A DNA stretch of 64,000 nt from an uncultured Ruminococcus sp. (lineage in GTDB: Bacteria; Bacillota; Clostridia; Oscillospirales; Acutalibacteraceae). How positions within the stretch are numbered: position 1 is the first letter of the stretch; each line of letters begins with the position of its first letter. The notes under the pieces were generated by a model. The model was not told the DNA's origin and ran no database searches. It saw nothing but the letters and a program-made list of their open reading frames with translations. Positions 24,955 through 33,390 of the stretch are shown piece by piece. The stretch spans positions 155,988-219,987 of the forward strand of contig CATXZD010000003.1 of the NCBI GenBank assembly GCA_958403905.1. The letters are read 5' to 3'. The translations under genes and the position numbers were made by a program.

Positions 24955-25980
24955 TTATTTAATTTCCTTAATCCAGCCTTCGGGAGCTTCAATTTTGCCC
25001 ATCTGAATGCCGGTAAGTGTTTCATAAAGCTTTTTGGTTGTCGGACCCATTTCCTCCATTCCGCTGGGGAAGCAGATTTCATTGCCGTGGTCATATATCT
25101 TACCAACAGGTGAGATAACTGCGGCTGTACCGCAAAGTCCGCATTCAGCAAAGTCCTTAACTTCGTCAAAGCAAACCTCTCTCTGCTCAACCTCAAGACC
25201 GAGGTAGTGTTCTGCAACGTACATAAGCGAACGACGTGTGATTGAGGGGAGAATACTATCAGACTTAGGAGTAACAATTTTGTTGTCCTTAGTAACAAAA
25301 ATGAAGTTTGCACCTCCTGTTTCTTCTACTTTTGTGCGTGTAGCAGCGTCAAGATACATATTTTCATCAAAACCCTCTTCGTGAGCAGTAACAATTGCGT
25401 GAAGGCTCATTGCATAGTTAAGACCTGCCTTAATATGACCTGTGCCGTGAGGGGCTGCTCTGTCAAAATCAGAAACCTTAATTGTAATAGGCTTTGCACC
25501 ACCCTTAAAGTAAGGCCCAACGGGAGTTGCGAAAATTCTAAACTGATATTCGCTTGCCGGTTTAACGCCGATAACGGGATCTGAACCGAACATATAGGGA
25601 CGAATATAAAGTGTAGCACCCGTTCCGTAAGGAGGTACATAATCGGAATTTGCCTTAACAACCTTGCAAACAGCCTCAACAAAATCCTCTTTTGGGAATA
25701 CAGGCATTTCAAGACGCTTGCAGCTGTCTTCCATTCTTTGTGCGTTGAGGTCGGGACGGAACACAACAATTCTGCCGTCGCAGGTTGTGTAAGCTTTCAT
25801 ACCCTCAAAGCAAGTCTGGGCATACTGCAAAACACCTGCACACTCACTTATTGTGACGGTAGTATCTTCGGTCATAATACCGTTGTCCCACTTGCCGTCT
25901 TTGTAGTTTGACACAAATCTTTCGCCTGTAGGCATATAGCCAAAGCCAAGATTTGACCAATCAATGTTTTGCTTTTCCAT
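24955..25980 (-). CDS. ilvE: branched-chain amino acid aminotransferase
   Basis: 341 residues, class IV PLP aminotransferase of the BCAT-II type. The PLP lysine is in H-I-K-A-G-L-N-Y-A (about 185). R-P-D-L-N-A-Q-R-M, E-E-T-G-G-A-N-F and the F-A-E-C-G-L-C-G-T-A-A-V-I-S-P cofactor loop are all present. Last step in Leu, Ile and Val synthesis. GAAAGGAAG ribosome site, and its own promoter at 26033-26062. No T-box structure was recognised in the 50-base leader. Confidence 0.95.
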   Translation of the reverse strand: MEKQNIDWSNLGFGYMPTGERFVSNYKDGKWDNGIMTEDTTVTISECAGVLQYAQTCFEGMKAYTTCDGRIVVFRPDLNAQRMEDSCKRLEMPVFPKEDFVEAVCKVVKANSDYVPPYGTGATLYIRPYMFGSDPVIGVKPASEYQFRIFATPVGPYFKGGAKPITIKVSDFDRAAPHGTGHIKAGLNYAMSLHAIVTAHEEGFDENMYLDAATRTKVEETGGANFIFVTKDNKIVTPKSDSILPSITRRSLMYVAEHYLGLEVEQREVCFDEVKDFAECGLCGTAAVISPVGKIYDHGNEICFPSGMEEMGPTTKKLYETLTGIQMGKIEAPEGWIKEIK

Positions 25981-26032
25981 TTACATTACTTCCTTTCAAA
26001 ATATATACAAAACCTATAAATGGTACAGGTTT

Positions 26033-26062
26033 ATTTTAGCACTTTAATGCGTGTGTTGTCAA
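26033..26062 (-). promoter_or_regulatory. ilvE promoter
   Basis: TTGACA, 18 bases, TAAAAT on the minus strand, about 50 bases upstream of ilvE. Confidence 0.65.
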
Positions 26063-26225
26063 TGTTGAACGGATATATTTCAACCTAAAATTGAAAATTA
26101 CAGCACATATTGCGCTGAATACTTCAAATAATTATAAAAAAGAATTAAAATTATATCTTGTAAAGTTATAATGATTTATGTAAAAAACGGTAATATTAAG
26201 TGGGTTATCACAGGAGAGGTAAGCT

Positions 26226-27323
26226 ATGGCGGAAGTAATAAAAATTGTCCTTACCGGAGGACCTTGCTCGGGAAAAACTACTGCCCTTGCATATGTATCA
26301 GAAAAATTAAGGGAGCAGGGTATTGAAGTGATAACAATTGAAGAGCGAGCAACAAAGCTGATTTTAAACGGAAAGACTCCGCAAAACTTAGGACGTTACG
26401 AGTTTCACAAGCTTTTGTTTGAACTTCAATTAGCAGAAGAGAACGAAAAAACTGCTATTGCAAATAAAATGCCCTGCGACAGGGTAGTCATGCTTTCTGA
26501 CAGAGGGTTGCTTGATAACAAAGCTTTTGTTACGCAGGAGGAATTTGACCGTTATTCTTCACTTAACGGAGCAAATGAAGATATAATCCGCAATTCATAC
26601 GATGCAGTTTTTCACCTTGTAACGGCCGCGGACGGTGCAGAAAGTTCTTACAATCTCACTAATAATTCAGCTAGAAGTGAAACTATTGAGCAAGCAAAAA
26701 TGATTGATAAAGAAATACTTTCTGTTTGGACAGGTACACCTCACCTGCGTGTTATAGATAATTCCACTTCATTTGACAAAAAGCTTGAACGCTTAATGAC
26801 TGAAATTCTATCTTTTCTCGGCATACCGAAACACTTTGAAATTGAAAGAAAATTCCTTATTGAATACCCTGATTTGGATGTGCTTAATAAAATGAAAACC
26901 TGCCGTAGAATTCCGATTACACAAGCCTACCTTACAACACCTGATGAGGGATATTTCAGAATAAGAAAGCGTGGCGAGGGTAAAAACGCAGTATATATTA
27001 AAACTGTTAAAATCAAAATCAGTGACTTAAAGCGGATTGAAATCGAAAATTATATTTCTGAAAAAGAATATAAGGAATATATGAAAAAAAAAGAGTATAT
27101 AACCGGCGTAATTTCAAAAGATAGATACTGCATTGTATGGAACAACTCATATTATGAGCTTGATGTTTATCCATTTTGGAATGATAAGGCTACAATTGAG
27201 ATTGAATTGTTGTCAGAAAATCAACCATACAAACTTCCTGATTTTATAAAATTAATCAGAGAAGTTACTTTTGAGCAGGAATTTAGAAATCTTGCGTTAG
27301 CGCAGAAGTATGGTATGACGTGA
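26226..27323 (+). CDS. AAA/kinase-like P-loop domain fused to a CYTH domain
   Basis: 365 residues. Residues 1-195 are a nucleotide-kinase-like ATPase: Walker A G-G-P-C-S-G-K-T-T (11-19), M-L-S-D-R-G at about 88, and an R-S-E-T lid region. From about 204 a CYTH/triphosphate-tunnel domain starts with the signature E-I-E-R-K-F-L and continues with R-I-R-K-R-G-E-G and K-x-E-Y-I-T. CYTH domains act on triphosphates such as inorganic triphosphate or ThTP. The fusion suggests an enzyme coupling nucleotide phosphorylation and triphosphate handling; its substrate is unknown. Confidence 0.82.
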   Translation: MAEVIKIVLTGGPCSGKTTALAYVSEKLREQGIEVITIEERATKLILNGKTPQNLGRYEFHKLLFELQLAEENEKTAIANKMPCDRVVMLSDRGLLDNKAFVTQEEFDRYSSLNGANEDIIRNSYDAVFHLVTAADGAESSYNLTNNSARSETIEQAKMIDKEILSVWTGTPHLRVIDNSTSFDKKLERLMTEILSFLGIPKHFEIERKFLIEYPDLDVLNKMKTCRRIPITQAYLTTPDEGYFRIRKRGEGKNAVYIKTVKIKISDLKRIEIENYISEKEYKEYMKKKEYITGVISKDRYCIVWNNSYYELDVYPFWNDKATIEIELLSENQPYKLPDFIKLIREVTFEQEFRNLALAQKYGMT

Positions 27324-27399
27324 AATTCTACACAAAATTTTTAAGTTGATATTATATTTAACGCAAAATCGACATTTTAAAAAAATGTAAAAAAAGGTA

Positions 27400-27428
27400 T
27401 TGACAAAATATACTCAAATATGTATAAT
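27400..27428 (+). promoter_or_regulatory. promoter of the tRNA cluster
   Basis: TTGACA, 17 bases, TATAAT, both hexamers perfect, 38 bases upstream of tRNA-Arg. Confidence 0.88.
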
Positions 27429-27466
27429 ATAAAGGCTGACGAAAACAGCTATAGCTGTTCAAAACT

Positions 27467-27543
27467 GCGCCAATAGCTCAGCTGGATAGAGCAACTGCCT
27501 TCTAAGCAGTAGGTCAGGGGTTCGAGTCCCTTTTGGCGCGCCA
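27467..27543 (+). tRNA. tRNA-Arg (TCT)
   Basis: Full cloverleaf of 77 bases: acceptor GCGCCAA/TTGGCGC, anticodon stem CTGCC...AAGCAG with loop CTTCTAA, T-arm GGGGTTCGAGTCCC and an encoded CCA. Confidence 0.96.
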
Positions 27544-27546
27544 TAT

Positions 27547-27624
27547 GGTGGGATTAGCGTAGTTGGTTAACGCGCCAGTTTGTGGCACTGGAGACCGACG
27601 GTTCGAATCCGTCATTCCACCCCA
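27547..27624 (+). tRNA. tRNA-His (GTG)
   Basis: 78 bases including the extra G at position -1 opposite C73 that is specific to tRNA-His. Anticodon stem CCAGT/ACTGG with loop TTGTGGC; encoded CCA. Confidence 0.96.
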
Positions 27625-27627
27625 TAT

Positions 27628-27703
27628 GACTCATTAGCTCAGTTGGCAGAGCACTTGACTTTTAATCAAGGTGTCCGGAGTTCGAATCTCCGATGGGTCA
27701 CCA
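27628..27703 (+). tRNA. tRNA-Lys (TTT)
   Basis: 76 bases: acceptor GACTCAT/ATGGGTC with one G-T pair, anticodon loop CTTTTAA, T-arm CGGAGTTCGAATCTCCG and an encoded CCA. A hairpin (AAAGCCGC...GCGGCTTT, 27706-27733) follows, probably a processing spacer or weak terminator. Confidence 0.96.
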
Positions 27704-27752
27704 AAAGCCGCTAAAGAGTTACTTTGGCGGCTTTAATTCTATAAAAATATTT

Positions 27753-27827
27753 TGGGCCGTCGCCAAGCGGTAAGGCAACGGACTTTGACTCCGTCACCCG
27801 TGGGTTCGAATCCCGCCGGCCCAGCCA
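27753..27827 (+). tRNA. tRNA-Gln (TTG)
   Basis: 75 bases: acceptor TGGGCCG/CGGCCCA, anticodon stem ACGGA/TCCGT with loop CTTTGAC, T-arm GTGGGTTCGAATCCCGC and an encoded CCA. Confidence 0.96.
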
Positions 27828-27833
27828 TAAGAG

Positions 27834-27853
27834 GGTAACAAAAAAGATGTCAC
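27834..27853 (+). repeat. left arm of an imperfect 20-bp inverted repeat
   Basis: GGTAACAAAAAAGATGTCAC matches the reverse complement of 29205-29224 at 17 of 20 positions. It starts 7 bases after tRNA-Gln. Together the arms bracket a 1.35-kb gene-poor island. Confidence 0.55.
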
Positions 27854-27856
27854 CCG

Positions 27857-27887
27857 AAAAAGCTCGATTTTATCGGGCTTTTTTGCA
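27857..27887 (+). terminator. terminator of the tRNA cluster
   Basis: AAAAAGCTCGAT-TT(T)-ATCGGGCTTTTT with one G-U pair, running into T's. Confidence 0.85.
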
Positions 27888-28310
27888 TTTTTTAAAAAGA
27901 TTTTTTGAATAGGAAAAATAGATGTCAAAGCGGAATTTATGCAAACATACAGGATTTGAACCTCTGAAAAAGCGTTTTAAAGTATATTATATATATCTCA
28001 AAACTTCATATTGTACGACAGAGTCAATTTATAGAAATATAAAGTTATGCTGCCGAAGCTATAACCGCTTTTTTGACTGTAATTATAGAACAAATTGGCA
28101 TTACAGATATGGCGGGTATCTGCCTTACGGATAAGGTGATTTTTGTTCAGGATTATTATTGCTATTGGGATTTGCTGAGTATGACCCTAAAAACACAGGG
28201 AAAAAGACATTGTTACGTAGAGTAATAGTGTTGTTACAGATGGTATATTGCTTTTGACGGTGCTACGGATTACATTGGATACATCAAAGCAATAAAGGAG
28301 GTCATTAACA
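27888..28310 (+). other. gene-poor stretch with possible coding remnants
   Basis: No intact gene seen. A frame at about 28144-28257 reads like the end of a membrane protein (G-L-L-L-L-L-G-F-A-E-Y-D-P-K-N-T-G-K-K) but has no start or ribosome site. A 70-codon frame from 27922 has poor composition and is not supported. Probably decayed insertion DNA. Confidence 0.4.
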
Positions 28311-28901
28311 ATGACATTAGGCGAAAAATTAAAAGAAGCAAGAAAACAGGCTGCCCTTTCTCAGGAACAGCTATCAGAAAAGCTGGGTATCTCCCGTTCT
28401 GCTGTTGCAAAATGGGAAACCGACAAAGGAATCCCAGATGTTGATAATCTGAAAGCGTTATCTCAACTTTTAGGGGTAAGCATTGACTATCTGCTGGACA
28501 ATGGCGAAAATTTGGACAAATCGGTAATTAAGGAGCAGATTGACTTATCTCAATATAAGGGAGGAAACCGCAGAGAGAAAAAGGACAGATGTGTCCGTGA
28601 GAAATATCCCGATGCTAAAATCAATCCGCTGCTGGCAAAAGAAAAGCTGACAAAGGGGCAGCGTATCTTTGACAACCTGCTCGGTATATTTACACCAGCT
28701 GGTTTCGGTATTCCGGACATTAGCAATAGCTTAAAAAATACAGATAAACAGTATTATTTGGTTGAACAATGCAACAAACAGTTTCTTGTACTCGTTACCG
28801 ACGAATTTATTGAGAGCCGTGAACTGGTGCAGAAGCATTACGAAGGAAAGTTTGAAATCGGTGAAATGATATTTACAAAATGCACCTATGAAGTAAAATA
28901 A
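28311..28901 (+). CDS. XRE-family transcriptional regulator
   Basis: 196 residues. The N-terminal helix-turn-helix (1-65) has L-K-E-A-R-K-Q-A-A-L-S-Q-E-Q-L-S-E-K-L-G-I-S-R-S-A-V-A-K-W-E-T-D-K-G-I-P, the common clostridial form. The remaining 130 residues have no recognisable sensor domain; the part after 110 looks like a small soluble domain. AAGGAGG ribosome site. GC content and codon choice are higher than in the surrounding DNA, and it lies between inverted repeats beside tRNA genes, which suggests transfer. The frame continues for 57 codons after the TAA, so the protein may once have been longer. Confidence 0.85.
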   Translation: MTLGEKLKEARKQAALSQEQLSEKLGISRSAVAKWETDKGIPDVDNLKALSQLLGVSIDYLLDNGENLDKSVIKEQIDLSQYKGGNRREKKDRCVREKYPDAKINPLLAKEKLTKGQRIFDNLLGIFTPAGFGIPDISNSLKNTDKQYYLVEQCNKQFLVLVTDEFIESRELVQKHYEGKFEIGEMIFTKCTYEVK

Positions 28902-29204
28902 CAGAAAGTCGATGAAATTATTAAGGAGACAAACGGGTCTGTTGCATGTAAATTTAAACTTCGGAAGATACAGTCCGTAAAAGTGCTGTCAAGCACCGCC
29001 GCTGTAATCGACATACCAAATGCACATAACACAAAATATTTGATTATTTTTATCCTTAGGCAAAAGCGTAATTGACCGTAATATGAGATATAGTGGATGT
29101 TTGAAATTTTACCATCAATATTAAGTAGTATAAGACTTGAAGAAATTGCAACTTTAAATTAACAACTTTAATTTGTAGGTTCAAGTCCAAATTAAATTTT
29201 TAAA
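28902..29204 (+). other. stretch after the XRE gene without an intact gene
   Basis: In frame with the XRE gene, 57 codons follow its stop before a TGA at 29073-29075 (V-D-E-I-I-K-E-T-N-G-S-V-A-C-K...). The rest is AT-rich with no gene seen. Confidence 0.35.
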
Positions 29205-29224
29205 GTGACATCTCTTTCGTAACC
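29205..29224 (-). repeat. right arm of the imperfect 20-bp inverted repeat
   Basis: Reverse complement agrees with 27834-27853 at 17 of 20 bases. No clear target-site duplication is visible outside the arms. Confidence 0.55.
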
Positions 29225-29237
29225 TATTGACAGTGTG

Positions 29238-29278
29238 ACGCTGGACCCAATTCGTTCTTTGGGTTCAGCGTTATTTTT
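29238..29278 (+). terminator. terminator-like hairpin
   Basis: ACGCTGGACCCAA and TTTGGGTTCAGCGT pair (one G-U, slight offset), followed by TATTTTTAT. Confidence 0.7.
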
Positions 29279-29331
29279 ATACTTTGCGGCTAAGAGTAAG
29301 CTACAGCTTTTCGTTCACCACTAAGATAGTT

Positions 29332-29370
29332 AAATGTCCCGAACACGTAATGTGTATTCGGGACATTTTT
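29332..29370. terminator. terminator-like hairpin downstream of the ClC gene
   Basis: AAATGTCCCGAA and TTCGGGACATTT form a 12-bp stem, with a T-run on the plus side. Confidence 0.75.
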
Positions 29371-29405
29371 AAAAGTATCAAATAGCACTGTAACTGTTTA
29401 TGTTA

Positions 29406-30620
29406 TTATTTCGTCAACAAAATTTTCGGAGTTTCAATAATTTTTGCCGCTATAGCTGTAAAAAGCATAATCGGAATTAATTTGACAGGGAAAACGATCA
29501 TTAACAACAGTACAGTTGCAAGAGGCTTTTTCAATGTGTGACCGACAAGAGCGGTGGTAACAATGCTTGCACTGAAAACTATATCAATACCCAATATCAG
29601 GCTCATTGCACAGCCAATGCTGATTCCGCAGAAAATAATAGGGAAGAAGTGACCGCCTTTTAAGCCGGAGTCAATGCATATATTAGTCAAGAGCAACTTT
29701 ACTACTGAAATGACAATCAGCATTACAGCGCCGATTGTTTCAGCTTCGCTTATTACCACACCCATCTGGTGCTCTCCCGAAAACATTGTCAAGGGCAAAA
29801 TTGTTCCCGAAATTCCAAGCAATAAGCCACCTACAGCTCCTCTGATGATTGTGTATTTTTTAAATTTTTGTTCAAGTGAAAAAGTGAGCTTTTTAAAAAG
29901 AAAATATAGGTATCCTGCTAAAATTCCGATTGCAGCCAGAGGAATTGCGTAAAGATACTGCCACAAATCTACTTTTTCAGTTCCAAGGCTTTCCAATCCT
30001 GTTTTTCCTCCGAACAGATTTCCTAACAGGATAAACACACCAAACGAGCTTAGAATTGCCGTAAAGTATAGAACAATTTTAGAAGTTTTCGGCAGGACAA
30101 CATCTTTGTCAGACTCAATAGGTTCAATAAAGCCAAACAGTGGAGAATGAAAAATCGAGCCAAGAGTTGCGCTCATTCCGATTTGCGTCAACTCTTTAAC
30201 CTCTTTGAAATACAGCTTTAGTTTATCTCCGACCCAAGAACATAGCCCTGCTATAACGCCTGTAAGACCAGCCTCAGGACCGATGCTTGCTCCTGAAATA
30301 AGAGGAAGCAGTGCTGAAATAATCGTTGAAAAAATATTATTGTAGGGATATCGGCCTGTCTTTTTTACTTTGCCCAAAACTGTGCCTAACTCCTCGGGAT
30401 AATCACCGAATTTCTTTTTCCATAGTCCAATCAAAAGTCCCCCTACTGCGCACACTAAAATGGTATAAAGAGGAAAATCAATTTTTGATGGGATAAAATC
30501 CCAAATAAATTCAATACCAAGATTCATTATTCTGAGGAATGCCCAGATAATCGCACCGACAATTGAACCTAAAACTACGGTATACAACAAAAGCAAAACG
30601 TTATTTTTAATTTTTTTCAA
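29406..30620 (-). CDS. ClC-family chloride channel/transporter
   Basis: About 404 residues with ten or more membrane segments. It carries the ClC motifs in variant form: G-A-S-I-G-P-E-A-G-L (GxxGxE, about 110), the G-S-I-F-H-S-P-L-F-G-F region, and G-G-H-F-F-P (GxFxP, about 320). Probably moves chloride or fluoride across the membrane; the exchanger Glu is present in GPEAG. A frame opens at 30662, but GGAGGC lies inside it; the TTG at 30620, 7 bases after that site, is chosen. Nothing nearby suggests its regulation. Confidence 0.87.
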   Translation of the reverse strand: MKKIKNNVLLLLYTVVLGSIVGAIIWAFLRIMNLGIEFIWDFIPSKIDFPLYTILVCAVGGLLIGLWKKKFGDYPEELGTVLGKVKKTGRYPYNNIFSTIISALLPLISGASIGPEAGLTGVIAGLCSWVGDKLKLYFKEVKELTQIGMSATLGSIFHSPLFGFIEPIESDKDVVLPKTSKIVLYFTAILSSFGVFILLGNLFGGKTGLESLGTEKVDLWQYLYAIPLAAIGILAGYLYFLFKKLTFSLEQKFKKYTIIRGAVGGLLLGISGTILPLTMFSGEHQMGVVISEAETIGAVMLIVISVVKLLLTNICIDSGLKGGHFFPIIFCGISIGCAMSLILGIDIVFSASIVTTALVGHTLKKPLATVLLLMIVFPVKLIPIMLFTAIAAKIIETPKILLTK

Positions 30621-30722
30621 AACTCTGCCTCCGAATTTTCTATTACATTTACTATTATACATTATAATCTTTTGAAAGAAAAGACGGACGGAGAATAATA
30701 TTTTTTAATTTACTATAAAAAT

Positions 30723-30761
30723 TTTAGTATGTTATTTTAGTATGTTATTTTAGTATGTTAT
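30723..30761 (+). repeat. three tandem copies of a 13-bp unit
   Basis: TTTAGTATGTTAT repeated three times exactly, in the gap between the ClC gene and the dockerin gene, 100 bases upstream of the latter's promoter. Confidence 0.9.
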
Positions 30762-30860
30762 TTGTTAAATGTTCCTTGTAAATCTAAAAATAGTAATTTA
30801 TATCACTTGATTTTGTTTTTGTTTATAAAAAGTATGGCAAAAATTTGTTTAGTATTATAG

Positions 30861-30889
30861 TTGTTTTACTTATTTTTAATTGGTATAAT
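30861..30889 (+). promoter_or_regulatory. promoter of the dockerin protein gene
   Basis: TTGTTT, 17 bases, TATAAT, 40 bases upstream of the start. Confidence 0.6.
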
Positions 30890-30929
30890 ATTACTGTAAA
30901 AGAAAAATGGAAAATATGGAGGTAATATT

Positions 30930-32243
30930 ATGAAAAAAAGAATAATATCGGTGATTTTGTCGATGGCTATAGTAATTTCCTGTCTTGTGTCAATCACTTC
31001 TTTCAGCGCATTTGCAGAAGAAACAAATGAGGAGTGCGTGTACACCATAGCAGGCAACAAAGAGGAAATTTTCGGTCTTATCTGGTATAAATACATTACA
31101 AAAGATAACACAATGCAAAAGTCGGGTGATGTATATGTATACGAACTGAAAGACGTTCAGGTTCAGACAAATATTAAATTTTCGATTGTTGAGCATTTGC
31201 CCAACGGTCAAACTCATGAATACGGTAATGGCCCGAAATATCACGGTAATTTTGATATTTATTCGGAATTCAGAGTTGCAAAATCTTGCGACGTAACAAT
31301 CACATTTAATCCCGAAACAAAAGAAATCAAGGTTTTAGGTGACGGTGTAAGAGAAATCAAAAGCGATACCTACAGAGTTTATGCGTACAGTTATTGTTCT
31401 GATACATTTGGAACAACACGAGAAAATCCTTATCCTCTTGAAAACGAAATGACTCTCGGTGATGATGGAGTGTATTCTGTTACCTTTAAGGATGTACAGC
31501 CCGAGCAAGACTTAAAAATCAATGTGTTTGAAGAATCTTACGGTGACAATATAACCGGATTTTACGGCTATAATTACTGCGGAATTGACGTTGTAACCCC
31601 TTGTGACGTTACGGTTTATTTTAAGAAAAATCCGCGTGACCTTGAAGATTCAAAAATCTGGGCAGAGGGTGAAGGAGTTATTATCAGAACAAAGCCGTTA
31701 ATATATGGTTTGTATATTTGCGGCTTTGATTTAGGCTTTGAAGCGTCCGATAAAAATAAAATGACTCAGGCAGACGACTATATTTATCAGTACAGAGCGG
31801 ATAATCTTAATCCCGAAAGCGATTATAGATTCAATATTTATAATATTGATTCATGCAATAATTTAATTGACAGTTGGAACGGTAATTTTGAATATAATCC
31901 GGCTGAGTTTGGTGTAGACAAGAAAGCGATGTCTTATCCTAACCAGTATGAATTTTCAGATATGTATTTTAAAGTTCCTTACGATAACGCAAGCGTACTG
32001 ATTACCCTTGACCTTACAAATTACGACTACGTTTCAAAGCAGAATGCAACCTACAGAATCGATTTGTTCGGTGACATCTGTACAGACGGAGTGCTTTCAG
32101 TTACCGATGCCACAGAGCTTCAAAAGGCTTTGGCGGGTATCGTCAAACTCACCGATAATCAAAACAGTCTTACTGACGTAAACGGTGACGGCGATGTAAA
32201 TGTAAAGGACGTTACAGCAATTCAGCGAATTATTGTACAGTAA
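30930..32243 (+). CDS. secreted dockerin protein with three related beta modules
   Basis: 437 residues. Signal peptide 1-28 (cleavage after A-F-A). Three modules of about 110 residues follow (about 33-145, 150-252, 255-370). They share a pattern of Y-x-Y...G-x-Y-x-Y/F...D-V-Q-P/L-N-P-E...D-V-T-I/V-x-F and resemble carbohydrate-binding X25/SusE-like folds; that is inference. The C-terminal dockerin (about 378-437) has two calcium loops, the second reading D-V-N-G-D-G-D-V-N-V-K-D-V. It would attach to a cohesin encoded elsewhere. No catalytic domain. GGAGG site. Confidence 0.82.
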   Translation: MKKRIISVILSMAIVISCLVSITSFSAFAEETNEECVYTIAGNKEEIFGLIWYKYITKDNTMQKSGDVYVYELKDVQVQTNIKFSIVEHLPNGQTHEYGNGPKYHGNFDIYSEFRVAKSCDVTITFNPETKEIKVLGDGVREIKSDTYRVYAYSYCSDTFGTTRENPYPLENEMTLGDDGVYSVTFKDVQPEQDLKINVFEESYGDNITGFYGYNYCGIDVVTPCDVTVYFKKNPRDLEDSKIWAEGEGVIIRTKPLIYGLYICGFDLGFEASDKNKMTQADDYIYQYRADNLNPESDYRFNIYNIDSCNNLIDSWNGNFEYNPAEFGVDKKAMSYPNQYEFSDMYFKVPYDNASVLITLDLTNYDYVSKQNATYRIDLFGDICTDGVLSVTDATELQKALAGIVKLTDNQNSLTDVNGDGDVNVKDVTAIQRIIVQ

Positions 32244-32265
32244 AATTTATTTGCTTAATTACAAT

Positions 32266-32304
32266 AAATAACATAAATTTAGCGGTAAAAAATTTATGTT
32301 ATTT
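32266..32304 (+). terminator. inverted repeat after the dockerin gene
   Basis: AAATAACATAAATTT and its exact complement flank a 9-base loop. AT-only stem without a T-run, so a weak terminator at best. Confidence 0.5.
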
Positions 32305-32398
32305 AGCTCTATATTACAAACCTTTTATTTTGTTTTTAACTGTATTTATACTGTTACTGTTTTTTAAGTGTAAAGTTTTATTTTATAAAAAATATATA

Positions 32399-32448
32399 AG
32401 CAATAAAAATGTAATTCTTTTAATGTTTACATTTTTATTGCTTTTTTT
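32399..32448 (+). terminator. terminator before the DUF5685 gene
   Basis: AGCAATAAAAATGTAA and TTACATTTTTATTGCT form a 16-bp stem followed by seven T's. Confidence 0.8.
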
Positions 32449-32535
32449 GTTGTTGTGTAGTATGATATATTATGTATAATAGTATATTAGCATTTGATAT
32501 ATTTGACTATCTTTGGATAAAATAAGGAGCAAAGT

Positions 32536-33390
32536 GTGTTTGGATATTTGCAAATTCAAAAAAGCGAACTGCTTGTGCGTGAGTATGAGGCTTATAAATC
32601 TGTATACTGCGGTTTGTGCAAACAAATGGGAAAGGATTATTCGTTCTTAACCCGATTTAGTTTAAGTTATGACTGCACGTTTTACGCAATGCTTCTTATG
32701 TCGGTTTCAAAAAGCTGCAAAGGTTTCAAGGAAGGCAGATGTACATTTAATCCTATTAAAAAGTGTAAGTTTGCATTTTGTGAAAACGATTGCTACAGCA
32801 AAGCGTCAGCTTTTTCTGTCATTTCCGTATTTTATAAATTGAAAGACGATTTAAAAGACGAGAAATTTTTCAGAAAGCTTTTAACAAGATTTTTGCTTTT
32901 ATTTTTTTCTCGCTGGAAAAAGAAAGCCGCAAAAAAATATCCGGATATAGATAAATATATATCCAAAATGACTTCATTACAGGAGCAAGCTGAAAATGAT
33001 GAAAATTGCTCAGTAGATATGGCAGCTCATCCAACGGGGTATATGATTGCAAATATTTTCTCGCTTGAGGCTGATGATGACATAAACAAACGTGTGTTTT
33101 ATGAATTCGGTTATCATCTTGGCAGATGGATTTATTTGGTAGATGCTGCTGACGATATAGAAAAAGACAGGAAGAATAATAATTTCAATCCGTTTATTTC
33201 TTTAAAAGAAGAATATAACCAACAACAGATTGTTTCAGCGCTTAACCAATCGCTTGCAAGGGCGTATGATGCTTTCAATCTTATTGACATAAAGGATTTC
33301 AGGGGGATTTTAGACAATATGCTTTTGCTCGGCTTGCCCTCTGTTCAAAACAAAGTAACCGGTAATTTAAGCGGAGGTAAAAATGAATAA
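32536..33390 (+). CDS. DUF5685 family protein
   Basis: 284 residues, GTG start 6 bases from AAGGAG. The N-terminal third has clustered cysteines (Y-C-G-L-C-K, C-K-G...C-T-F, C-K-F-A-F-C-E-N-D-C) that may bind metal. The C-terminal half has D-A-A-D-D-I-E-K-D, an aspartate-rich motif resembling isoprenoid-synthase folds. This is the DUF5685 pattern; function unknown. Its end overlaps the DnaJ-type gene by 8 bases, and this pair plus a membrane protein forms a three-gene unit. Confidence 0.78.
   Translation: MFGYLQIQKSELLVREYEAYKSVYCGLCKQMGKDYSFLTRFSLSYDCTFYAMLLMSVSKSCKGFKEGRCTFNPIKKCKFAFCENDCYSKASAFSVISVFYKLKDDLKDEKFFRKLLTRFLLLFFSRWKKKAAKKYPDIDKYISKMTSLQEQAENDENCSVDMAAHPTGYMIANIFSLEADDDINKRVFYEFGYHLGRWIYLVDAADDIEKDRKNNNFNPFISLKEEYNQQQIVSALNQSLARAYDAFNLIDIKDFRGILDNMLLLGLPSVQNKVTGNLSGGKNE

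Noticed and set aside
27950..27975. tRNA T-arm-like sequence on the minus strand (GGTTCAAATCC)
   Set aside because: No acceptor or anticodon arm can be built around it, and the T-stem is mismatched.
27922..28134. 70-codon frame after the tRNA cluster
   Set aside because: Composition is not protein-like, no homologous motif, and a better frame overlaps its end; treated as decayed DNA.
29174..29192. Second T-arm-like sequence (GGTTCAAGTCC)
   Set aside because: Flanks do not fold into a tRNA; chance or relic only.
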